Assembly (NCBI RefSeq): GCF_012910955.1
Contig: NZ_WTVQ01000032.1
Coordinates: 1-55,727, forward strand
DNA: 55,727 bases
Source: Aromatoleum diolicum
GTDB lineage: Bacteria; Pseudomonadota; Gammaproteobacteria; Burkholderiales; Rhodocyclaceae
Direction: 5' to 3'
The translations under genes and the position numbers were made by a program. The notes under the pieces are model-generated. The model was given only the letters and a program-made list of their open reading frames with translations. It ran no database searches and was not told the origin of the DNA. This document shows positions 34,715 to 42,378 of the stretch, one piece after another. Every line of letters begins with the position of its first letter. Position 1 is the first letter of the stretch.

Positions 34715-35952
34715 TGGAAAAGGCTTCCGCGATGGAAAAAGCCCCCAGCGTCCCCAACGAACCGCGCAACCAGCTTGAGTACATCGAGCAGAGCCGGCAG
34801 GCCCACGGCTATTCCAAGGGCATCCAGAAGCTCTACGATCTGGCGCTCTCCTATATGCCGGACGCCGAAAAGGGCAACCAGGAAGGCAAGCCGGCCGTAT
34901 GGTCCACCGGCCTGATGGAAGCCCCCCTGCTGTACGCCTGCGACACGATTCCGGTGGCGGTGTACGACCTCGGGCGCCTCTCCGCGGCGGAGGGTGCGGC
35001 GGAAAGGGCGGAGGAACTCTTCGACATGCCCAAGGAAACTTGTTCCATGGTTTCCGCACTGCTTGGCGAGTGGTACCTGCGCAAGGACAACTCGATGAAG
35101 AAGGTGGTGGCCCTGTCCACGGTCTGCGAGCCCCTCAACATGGGCTACGAGATGATCAAGGAGTTCGGCTTCGACATACACCGCGTCGAGCAGGTGATCC
35201 GGCCGGTCCATGGCGGGGACGAGCGCCTGGAGCAGATGGTCAAGTTCCTCGCCAGCGAACTGGAAGACGTGGCGGTCTTCCTGACCGGCAAGCCGGTGGA
35301 TGAGGAGAAGATGCGCTTCGAGATCAAGCGTCTCAACCGCCTGATGGCCAAATTCCGCGAGATCATCCAGCTGCGTGTCAGCAACCCGCTCTACATCAAG
35401 AGCCTGCCCGTGCTCTTCCTGCTGATGGGGTCGGCCCACTACTTCGGCAAGCCGGACGAGTACGAGGCCATGCTCGATCAGCTGATCGAGGAACTCAAGA
35501 CCGCCCCCTACGTCGAGTCTCCCCTCGGAAAAATCGTGCCGCTCACCTGGGTCGGCGCCCGGGGTCTGGAATTCGGGGTCTTCAAGGCGGTGGACGACAT
35601 GGGCGGCGCGCTGCTCAGCTGGTTCACCCCGAACCCCTACGACCGCGTGTGGAACGAGGAGATTCCGCCCCTCGAGTCCATGGCCCGCTTCATCCTCGAC
35701 TACTTCGTCACCGGATCGCCGGTGAACCAGATCAAGTACATCGAGAAGATGATCGAGGAGACCGGTTCGAAGGGGATGTTGTTCTACACCTACATCGGCT
35801 GCCCGTATGGCGGCATGCACGTCGAACTGTTCCGCAACCATTTCCACCAGAAGGGTGTGCCGAGCTCCTTCCTGGAAGGCAGCTGGCAGGTGGGGGCGCC
35901 GTCCGGGCAGTTGCTGACCCGCGTCCGGGCCTTCGTCGAGATGCTGTCGTGA
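34702..35952 (+). CDS. Second HgdB/BcrC-like subunit
   Basis: A 416-residue protein of the 2-hydroxyglutaryl-CoA dehydratase D-component family. Cysteines typical of the cluster site lie in LLYACDTIPV (~residue 80), KETCSMVS, STVCEPLN and YIGCPYGGMH. FLLMGSAHYFGKPDEYE is in the central part. With the HgdB-like half of the preceding fusion it should form the catalytic heterodimer that receives electrons from the ATPase dimer. The closest described systems are class I benzoyl-CoA reductases and 2-hydroxyacyl-CoA dehydratases. Which reaction applies (ring reduction, dehydration or another two-electron reduction) cannot be decided from sequence. Confidence 0.87.
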   Translation: MQAVMEKASAMEKAPSVPNEPRNQLEYIEQSRQAHGYSKGIQKLYDLALSYMPDAEKGNQEGKPAVWSTGLMEAPLLYACDTIPVAVYDLGRLSAAEGAAERAEELFDMPKETCSMVSALLGEWYLRKDNSMKKVVALSTVCEPLNMGYEMIKEFGFDIHRVEQVIRPVHGGDERLEQMVKFLASELEDVAVFLTGKPVDEEKMRFEIKRLNRLMAKFREIIQLRVSNPLYIKSLPVLFLLMGSAHYFGKPDEYEAMLDQLIEELKTAPYVESPLGKIVPLTWVGARGLEFGVFKAVDDMGGALLSWFTPNPYDRVWNEEIPPLESMARFILDYFVTGSPVNQIKYIEKMIEETGSKGMLFYTYIGCPYGGMHVELFRNHFHQKGVPSSFLEGSWQVGAPSGQLLTRVRAFVEMLS

Positions 35953-35987
35953 GGGACATGAGCCCAAGCGGCGTGCGTTGAGGCATG

Positions 35988-36024
35988 GATCGGGGTTGGA
36001 CGGCGGTGCCGCTCAATCCCGATC
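35988..36024 (+). other. Stable hairpin between the HgdB-like gene and the Mo/W enzyme gene
   Basis: GATCGGGGTTG (35988-35998) pairs with CAATCCCGATC (36014-36024), eleven pairs including one G-U. The loop holds a small inner stem, CGGC-GGT-GCCG. No T-run follows. It may stabilise the upstream message or attenuate reading into the next gene. Confidence 0.5.
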
Positions 36025-36066
36025 GTGCATGAACAGTTCCATCAAATGTTCCAGAGGACGACGGTC

Positions 36067-38208
36067 ATGGAGACAAAGAAAGACATTTATTGCTTCGTTT
36101 GCCCCAGTCACTGTGCGCTAAAAGCCACTTTCGACGAAAACGGCAAGATGATAAAGGTCGTTGCCGACGCGGGTAGCGGACAGCATGTCGACATCTGCGA
36201 CTGCCGGAAGGGGCCTATCACCATTCCCGAAGCGCATAGCCACGGCAAGCGCCTGCAGTTCCCCATGAAGCGGGCGGGTGAGCGCGGCGAAAACAGGTGG
36301 ATCCGGATCACCTGGGACGAGGCGCTCGACACCATCGCCGAGAAGATGAAGCACTACAAGGCGACCTACGGCCCCGAGAGCATCGCCATGGTCCTGGGTG
36401 AACCCAAGAGCATGGACTACGCGTTCGCGCAGCGCTTCGCGACCTTCCTGGAAACCCCCAACGTCATCACGCCGGGCAACTATTGCGGCGTGCAGACCGG
36501 CCACGCCGATCAGTTCTCCATCGGCACGATGCACGTCCTCGGGGACACCGGGTATGACCCGAAATGCATCATCATCTGGGGCTCCAACCCGCAGAACACC
36601 GGCAGCAACTTCCGTTGCTTCACCCAGAAGGATGTGGCGCGGGCGATGAAGAACGGCGCCAAGCTGATCATGATGGAGCCGGGCAAGAACCGCTATTGCG
36701 AGAAGGCCGATCACTGGCTGCGTCTCAAGCCCGGTTCCGATGGATCGCTGGCCATGGGCATGGCCAAGGTGATCATCGACGAAGATCTGTACGACAAGGA
36801 TTACGTCGCCAACTACACGGTCGGCTTCGAGGAACTGAAGAAAGAGGTCGCGAACTTCACGTTGCAGGACGTGGCCGATGAGACCTGGATCGACATCGAG
36901 ACGATCCGCACGGTCGCGCGTACCTACGCCACCGCCAAGCCCGGCCTGATCATGTGGGGCAACGCGCTGGAGAACTCGATCGCGGCGCTGCAGATCTGCC
37001 GCGCCGTCAGCATGCTGCGCGGCCTGACGGGCAACGTCGGGGTCGAAGGCGGCGAGCTGATCAACACGCCGGCGAAATTCGGCCGCCCGGGCCGCTTCTA
37101 TTTCGACCGCAGTCATCCCCGTCCGACCCACAAGTCGATCGGCAAGGAATTCCCCATCGCGATGGGCGCGGCCTACGTGCCGACGCAGTCGCTGGTGCAG
37201 ACGATCCTTTCCGAGGATCCCTACCCGGTGAAGATGGCGATGTGCCACGTCACCAATCCGCTGCTGACCTATCCGGATTCGGTGGCCACCTACGAAGCCT
37301 TCATGAAGGTGCCGTTCCTCGTCGTCGCCGAGATCTTCCCGACCTCGACCACTGCGATCGCCGACATCGTGCTGCCGGCGGCCTTGCCGCTGGAGCACAA
37401 CTCGCTCGCCTACTGGCCGGCCTGGCTGGGCCACATCCGTGCCCAGCCCAAAGCCGTCGAGCCGCCCGGAGAAGCCTGGCCGGACGCCAAGATGATCAAC
37501 GAACTGGCCAAACGCATGGGCATGCGCGAACACTTCTTCGAAGACTGGGAAGAGTGCCTCGACATCATGATGGCCGACTCGGGCATGACCTTCAAAGAGT
37601 TCTGCGCGCCCGACAAACGCGTCATCCATCCGACCAAGCATTACCTCAAGGACAACCCGGACGGCTACTTCAAGACGCCGTCGCGCAAGTTCGAGTTCTA
37701 TTCGCAGCAGATGACCCAACTGGGCATCAGCCCCTTGCCCACGTTCAAGGAAGTCTCGGCGCAGCGCTTCAGCAAGGAGCAGTGGGAGCGCTATCCGCTG
37801 CACCTGACCAACGGCAAGGAAGGGGCGTATTTCTCCTCCGGCTACCGGCACATCGAGGGCATGAAGAAGTACAGCGCCGAGGCGATCTGCGAGTTGAATC
37901 CGCGGACCGCGTCCCGGTACGGGCTCAAGGAAGGCGAGATGATCTGGATCGAATCGCGCAAGGGGCGCATCCAGCAGCGCCTGAAGATCTCCGAGCACGT
38001 GCACCCTAACGTCATCGTTGCTGCTTTCGGGTGGTGGGATACCGAGGCGGAAAACAACGAATACGACTGGCGCAAATACAACATCAACATCCTCACCGAA
38101 GGCGATGGGGCCAACTGTCCGGCGACCGGTTCGGTGCAGTTGCGCGGCATTCCCGTTCGCGTCTATTCCGAAGAACAGTCGTGGGGAAATCCACCCGCTG
38201 ACGCGTAG
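36067..38208 (+). CDS. Mo/W bis-MGD oxidoreductase-fold enzyme, distantly acetylene-hydratase-like
   Basis: A 713-residue cytoplasmic protein of the DMSO-reductase superfamily, with no Tat signal and no adjacent electron-transfer subunit. ATG 36067 has AGAGGA nine bases upstream. The N-terminal [4Fe-4S] cysteines are at 9, 12, 16 and 46 (CFVCPSHC, then CDCRKG), the positions I recall for Pelobacter acetylene hydratase. The likely metal ligand is Cys140 in PGNYCGVQTG (acetylene hydratase uses Cys141). The catalytic Asp13 of that enzyme is Pro here, so true acetylene hydration is unlikely. Cofactor regions follow at IIIWGSNPQNTGSN, LIMMEPGKNRYCEKADHWL and the C-terminal TNGKEGAYFSSGYRH domain. 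Its place after the HgdB-like genes suggests a hydration, hydroxylation or redox step on the same CoA pathway. Confidence 0.88.
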   Translation: METKKDIYCFVCPSHCALKATFDENGKMIKVVADAGSGQHVDICDCRKGPITIPEAHSHGKRLQFPMKRAGERGENRWIRITWDEALDTIAEKMKHYKATYGPESIAMVLGEPKSMDYAFAQRFATFLETPNVITPGNYCGVQTGHADQFSIGTMHVLGDTGYDPKCIIIWGSNPQNTGSNFRCFTQKDVARAMKNGAKLIMMEPGKNRYCEKADHWLRLKPGSDGSLAMGMAKVIIDEDLYDKDYVANYTVGFEELKKEVANFTLQDVADETWIDIETIRTVARTYATAKPGLIMWGNALENSIAALQICRAVSMLRGLTGNVGVEGGELINTPAKFGRPGRFYFDRSHPRPTHKSIGKEFPIAMGAAYVPTQSLVQTILSEDPYPVKMAMCHVTNPLLTYPDSVATYEAFMKVPFLVVAEIFPTSTTAIADIVLPAALPLEHNSLAYWPAWLGHIRAQPKAVEPPGEAWPDAKMINELAKRMGMREHFFEDWEECLDIMMADSGMTFKEFCAPDKRVIHPTKHYLKDNPDGYFKTPSRKFEFYSQQMTQLGISPLPTFKEVSAQRFSKEQWERYPLHLTNGKEGAYFSSGYRHIEGMKKYSAEAICELNPRTASRYGLKEGEMIWIESRKGRIQQRLKISEHVHPNVIVAAFGWWDTEAENNEYDWRKYNINILTEGDGANCPATGSVQLRGIPVRVYSEEQSWGNPPADA

Positions 38209-38218
38209 TTTCAAGGCC

Positions 38219-38257
38219 GCGGCGGGGAGGGGGCGCAACAGGGCCCCCGGCCGCCGC
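38219..38257 (+). other. GC-rich hairpin before the hydratase/dehydrogenase gene
   Basis: GCGGCGG (38219-38225) pairs with CCGCCGC (38251-38257), and inside it GGGGGC (38229-38234) pairs with GCCCCC (38243-38248) around eight bases. It lies in the gap between the Mo/W enzyme and the next gene. With no T-run it may act in RNA processing or partial termination. Confidence 0.5.
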
Positions 38258-38292
38258 GCATTCCGGTTCGATCGATTGAAAGAGGGAATCTT

Positions 38293-40401
38293 ATGGATTC
38301 ACCCGTTGTTACCTTGACCAGGAACGGCGCCATCGCCGTCGTCACCATCGACCGCCCGCCGGTCAACGCGCTCTCTGCCGATGTGCGCCGCGGTTTGCTG
38401 AACGCCTTCGAGGAACTCGCCGGCGACCCGAGCGTTGCGGGCGCGGTTCTCGCCTGTGCCGGACGCACTTTCGTCGCGGGGGCTGAGATCTCCGAGTTCG
38501 GCACCGACGCCTTTTCCGAGGCGGATCCGAACGACGTCCATGCTGCCATTGAAAACCTGAATATTCCGGTCGTTTGTGCACTGCACGGCACGACGCTCGG
38601 CGGTGGCATGGAACTCGCTCTCGCCTGTCATTACCGCGTCGCCACGCCGACCGCCAAACTGGGTTTGCCGGAAGTCACGCTCGGTCTGTTGCCGGGCGGG
38701 GGCGGGACTCAGCGTTTGCCCCGTCTGATCGGCGCTGCCGATGCGTTGGACATGATGCTCTCCGGCGCTCCGGTGTCGGCCCAGACCGCACTCGACAAGG
38801 ATCTCATCGACGTGATCGTCGAAGGCAACCTGCTCGAAGCCGCGCAGCGTTTCGTGGGGGAACTGATCGCCACGCGCGCACCGCTTCGTCTGGCGAGTGA
38901 GGGGGAGGTCGATCGGGCCAGTGTCTCGCCGACACTGTTTGCCGATACGCGAGCCGCGCTGGCGAAGAAGGCCCGAGGCGCCATCGCGCCGGCACGGATC
39001 GTGGACTGCGTCGAGGCTGCGATAACCATGCCTTTCGCCGACGGACTCAAGTACGAGCGCGACCTCTTCGTGGAGTGCATGAACTCGCCGCAATCGGCCG
39101 CACTGCGTCATGCGTTCTTCGCCGAGCGCGATGCTAGCAAGATTCCCGGCATCGCCAAGGATGTGCCGCTGCGGCCGATCAGGAAGGTCGGGATCGTCGG
39201 TGCCGGGACGATGGGCGGCGGCATCGCCATGAATTTCCTCAATGCCGGTATTCCCGTCATCCTGCTGGAAGTGAAGCCCGATGCGCTGGAGCGCGGCCTG
39301 GGCATCGTTCGCAAGAACTACGAGGCGACAGCGAACAAGGGTCGAATGACGCTCGAACAGGTCGAGCAGCGCATGGCGCTGTGCAGCGGTTCGCTCGACT
39401 ATGTGGACCTGCACGACTGCGATCTCGTCATCGAGGCCGTGTTCGAGAGCATGGACGTCAAGAAGGCCGTGATGGCCCGCCTGGGCGAGGTCTGCAAGCC
39501 CGGCGCGATCATCGCCACCAACACCTCGACGCTCGACGTTGACGTGCTGGCCGCAGCCAGTGGCCGCGCGGCGGATGTGGTCGGCATGCACTTCTTCAGC
39601 CCTGCCAATGTGATGCGCCTGCTCGAGGTGGTGCGCGGTCGCGACACGGATCCCGCGGTGCTGGCGACGGTGATGACCTTGGCCCGGAAGATCAAGAAGG
39701 TGGCCGTCGTTTCAGGCGTCTGTTTCGGCTTCATCGGCAACCGCATGCTCGAACCTTACCTGCGCGAATGCGAGGCTCTGCTGCTGGAAGGTGCAACGCC
39801 GACGCAGATCGATCGCGCCATCGAGGCCTTCGGGATGGCGATGGGGCCGTGCCGCATGATCGACATGGCGGGCGTCGATGTGGCCGCCAAAGTCGTGCTC
39901 GAACGCCGCAAGGATGGGGCGCTTCCGGCCGATCCGGGCTATCGGGTTGCATGTCAGATGTTGTTCGAACTCGGTCGCCATGGCCAGAAGACCGGTGCCG
40001 GATATTACCGGTACGAGGGGCGCACGCCCGTGCATGACGCCGAGGTCGATCGGATCATGGAGGGGCTCGCCAAGCAATACGGCATCGCCCGCCGCAACGA
40101 CGTCAGCGACGAGGAAATCGTGGAGCGTTGTCTGTACCCGCTGATCAACGAAGGGGCAAAGATCCTCGAGGAAGGGATCGCCTACCGTGCGGGCGACATC
40201 GACATCGTGTGGCTCAACGGTTACGGCTTCCCGGCGCTGAAGGGCGGGCCCATGCATGCCGCCAATGTCATCGGCCTCGAGCAGATCGTGGCATGCCTCG
40301 AACACTATGCCGGCCAGCGCGGCAACGCCTACGGCTACTGGACCGTGGCCGGGCTCGTGGGGGATCTGGCGGTCGCCGAGCGAGAGTTCGGTGACGCTTG
40401 A
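38293..40401 (+). CDS. Enoyl-CoA hydratase/3-hydroxyacyl-CoA dehydrogenase fusion (FadJ-like)
   Basis: A 702-residue bifunctional enzyme with the crotonase domain first. Residues 1-190 include RPPVNALSADVRR, FVAGAEISEF and GTTLGGGMELALACHYRVA with the acidic LPEVTLGLLPGGGGTQRLP. From ~residue 297 the dehydrogenase domain begins (VGIVGAGTMGGGIAMNFLNAG) and continues to the C-terminus, with GMHFFSPANVMRLLEVV and the C-terminal 6-phosphogluconate-like repeats. AAAGAGGG precedes the start. The domain order is the reverse of the fusion at 2015-4393, so they are not recent duplicates. In this operon it probably hydrates and oxidises the product of the ATP-dependent system. Confidence 0.92.
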   Translation: MDSPVVTLTRNGAIAVVTIDRPPVNALSADVRRGLLNAFEELAGDPSVAGAVLACAGRTFVAGAEISEFGTDAFSEADPNDVHAAIENLNIPVVCALHGTTLGGGMELALACHYRVATPTAKLGLPEVTLGLLPGGGGTQRLPRLIGAADALDMMLSGAPVSAQTALDKDLIDVIVEGNLLEAAQRFVGELIATRAPLRLASEGEVDRASVSPTLFADTRAALAKKARGAIAPARIVDCVEAAITMPFADGLKYERDLFVECMNSPQSAALRHAFFAERDASKIPGIAKDVPLRPIRKVGIVGAGTMGGGIAMNFLNAGIPVILLEVKPDALERGLGIVRKNYEATANKGRMTLEQVEQRMALCSGSLDYVDLHDCDLVIEAVFESMDVKKAVMARLGEVCKPGAIIATNTSTLDVDVLAAASGRAADVVGMHFFSPANVMRLLEVVRGRDTDPAVLATVMTLARKIKKVAVVSGVCFGFIGNRMLEPYLRECEALLLEGATPTQIDRAIEAFGMAMGPCRMIDMAGVDVAAKVVLERRKDGALPADPGYRVACQMLFELGRHGQKTGAGYYRYEGRTPVHDAEVDRIMEGLAKQYGIARRNDVSDEEIVERCLYPLINEGAKILEEGIAYRAGDIDIVWLNGYGFPALKGGPMHAANVIGLEQIVACLEHYAGQRGNAYGYWTVAGLVGDLAVAEREFGDA

Positions 40402-40534
40402 GGCGCGGGATCGTCGGGGTGCCGAGGAGGCGACAGCGCTGGAACGGCTCCCGCGGCACGGTCGACTCCCCGGCGAGGGGCGGCCGCGGACAAGGGGTCG
40501 CAGGCCCCGGAAAACAAGTGGGAGGAAAGTAGCC

Positions 40535-40981
40535 ATGACCATGCCGCAAAGAGAGCCAATGACGGAGCTGCCCGCAGGGCGGGAGCCGACGCTGCGGGTG
40601 ATGCCCTCGCCGGCGGATGTCAATTACACCGGGGACATATTCGGCGGCTGGATCATGTCGCAGGTCGATATCGCCGGCGGCATCCTCGCCATCCGCCGTG
40701 CCGGCGGGCGCGCCGCGACCGTGGCGGTGAATTCCTTCGCCTTCAAGCAACCGGTGTTCGTGGGCGATATCGTCAGCCTGTACGCGCAGATCGTGCGGGT
40801 GGGGCATACGTCGGTGACGGTCGAGGTGGAGGTGTACGCGCAGCGTTACTTCTCCGAGAACGTGATCGTGAAGGTGACGGAGGCCACGCTCACCTATGTG
40901 GCCGTGGACGACGAGCGCCGGCCGCGCCCGTTGCCGCCCCTGTCGAGTGAGTCCATGCCCCGGGCGTCCGTGCCGGCGTGA
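40535..40981 (+). CDS. Hotdog-fold acyl-CoA thioesterase (YciA-like)
   Basis: A 148-residue protein of the YciA/acyl-CoA hydrolase type. PSPADVNYTGDIFGGWIMSQVDIAGG contains the family's NxxGxxFGGW-like active segment, with VNSFAFKQPVFVGDIV and SVTVEVEVYAQR following. ATG 40535 has GGAGGAAAG upstream; the frame extends further left without a ribosome site. Such enzymes hydrolyse a range of acyl-CoAs and can release trapped CoA during catabolism. It lies between the FadJ-like and thiolase genes, so it is probably part of this operon. Confidence 0.87.
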   Translation: MTMPQREPMTELPAGREPTLRVMPSPADVNYTGDIFGGWIMSQVDIAGGILAIRRAGGRAATVAVNSFAFKQPVFVGDIVSLYAQIVRVGHTSVTVEVEVYAQRYFSENVIVKVTEATLTYVAVDDERRPRPLPPLSSESMPRASVPA

Positions 40982-41034
40982 CCCGCCCGGCGTATCGAAT
41001 GAATCATCCAACAACCTGTTCTGGGATCTGAATC

Positions 41035-42219
41035 ATGAAAGAAGCTGTCATCGTTTCCACTGCGCGGACCCCGATCGGCCGGGCCTTCCGCGGTGCCTTC
41101 AACAACACCAAGTCGCCGACGCTGATGGGCCACGCCCTGAATCATGCGGTGCAGCGTGCCGGCATCGACGCGGCCGAGATCGAAGACGTGATCGTCGGCA
41201 CGGTCCTGGCGGCCGGTACTGCCGGCATGAACATCGCGCGCAATGCGGCGCTTGCCGCAGGAATTCCGGTCACGGCCGGGGCACAGACCGTCGATCGTCA
41301 GTGCTCTTCCGGTTTGATGGCGATCGGCATGGCCGCCAAGCAGATCATCGTCGACGGCATGGAAGTCGTGGCGGCGGGGGGGCAGGACAATATCTCGGCG
41401 GTCCAGGCGGGCTATTTCGAATGGGCGGCCAAGGACAAGGATCCGAACGTCGAAAAGTTCGCGCCCCATGCCTACATGCCGATGCTTCTGACCGCCGAGA
41501 ACGTCGCGAAGAAATTCGGCATCTCCCGCGAGGTGCAGGACCTGTACGCCCTGTCATCGCAGCAGCGCACGGCCGCCGCCCAGGAGGCGGGCCGTTTCGA
41601 CCAGGAAATCGTGCCGCTGACGACCATGATGGCAGTGGTGAACAAGGAGACGAAGGAAGTCTCGTACAAGGAAGCGACGCTCGCCAGGGACGAGGGCAAT
41701 CGCGCCGACACCACCCTGGAAGGGCTTGCCAGCCTGAAACCCGTGGTCGAGGGCGGGTGCATCACGGGCGGCAATGCGAGCCAGCTGTCTGACGGCGCCT
41801 CGGCCTGCATCGTCATGGAGCGCAAGCTCGCCGAACGCCGCGGCCTGACCCCGCTGGGCATCTACCGGGGTATCGCGGTGGCCGGCAACGCCCCGGAGGA
41901 AATGGGCATCGGTCCGATCTACGCCATCCCCAAACTGCTCAAGCAGCACGGTCTGAAGGTGGGCGATATCGGCCTGTGGGAGCTCAACGAGGCCTTCGCG
42001 TGCCAGGCCCTGTATTGCCGGGACCATCTCGACATCGATCCGGCGAAATACAACGTCAACGGCGGCGGGATCTCCGTTGGCCACCCCTATGGCATGACCG
42101 GCTCACGTCTGGTCGGCCATGCGCTGATAGAAGGCAAGCGACGCGGTGTGAATTACGTTGTTGTCACGATGTGCGTCGGCGGCGGCATGGGGGCTGCGGG
42201 GCTGTTCGAGGTTTGCTGA
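41035..42219 (+). CDS. Acetyl-CoA acyltransferase (thiolase)
   Basis: A 394-residue thiolase. The nucleophilic cysteine is in [11 protein letters not shown] near residue 88, the NEAFA box is [11 protein letters not shown], the histidine lies in [16 protein letters not shown] (a variation on the usual GHPLGATG), and the second cysteine is in [10 protein letters not shown]. It closes the plus-strand pathway started at 31758 by releasing acetyl-CoA from a 3-oxoacyl-CoA. The GHPYGMTG variant is seen in a subgroup of bacterial thiolases; its meaning for chain or ring substrates is not known to me. Confidence 0.91.
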   Translation: MKEAVIVSTARTPIGRAFRGAFNNTKSPTLMGHALNHAVQRAGIDAAEIEDVIVGTVLAAGTAGMNIARNAALAAGIPVTAGAQTVDRQCSSGLMAIGMAAKQIIVDGMEVVAAGGQDNISAVQAGYFEWAAKDKDPNVEKFAPHAYMPMLLTAENVAKKFGISREVQDLYALSSQQRTAAAQEAGRFDQEIVPLTTMMAVVNKETKEVSYKEATLARDEGNRADTTLEGLASLKPVVEGGCITGGNASQLSDGASACIVMERKLAERRGLTPLGIYRGIAVAGNAPEEMGIGPIYAIPKLLKQHGLKVGDIGLWELNEAFACQALYCRDHLDIDPAKYNVNGGGISVGHPYGMTGSRLVGHALIEGKRRGVNYVVVTMCVGGGMGAAGLFEVC

Positions 42220-42244
42220 CCCGGGACGGGTAGCGCGCAGGGAC

Positions 42245-42288
42245 CGGGACCGGAGCATCAACTCCCGTGCGCCGCGTCACCGGTCCCG
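42245..42288 (+). other. Inverted repeat after the thiolase gene
   Basis: CGGGACCGG (42245-42253) and CCGGTCCCG (42280-42288) form a nine-pair stem with a 26-base loop, right after the end of the operon. It could terminate or protect the message; there is no T-run. Confidence 0.4.
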
Positions 42289-42378
42289 TGCCGCGAATGT
42301 ACGTGTGATTCCGTTTCGTCACCGACTGCGATAGTCTCTACCACACCTGTCCGAAGAGCCTCTGCGCGTACCTGCGGA

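Noticed and set aside
31758-35952. Annotating the three genes as benzoyl-CoA reductase (bcr/bzd)
   Set aside because: The fused ATPase-HgdB layout and the absence of dienoyl-CoA hydratase and ring-hydrolase genes nearby do not justify that name.
36067-38208. Calling the Mo/W protein acetylene hydratase
   Set aside because: The catalytic aspartate position is proline, and the context is a CoA-ester pathway.
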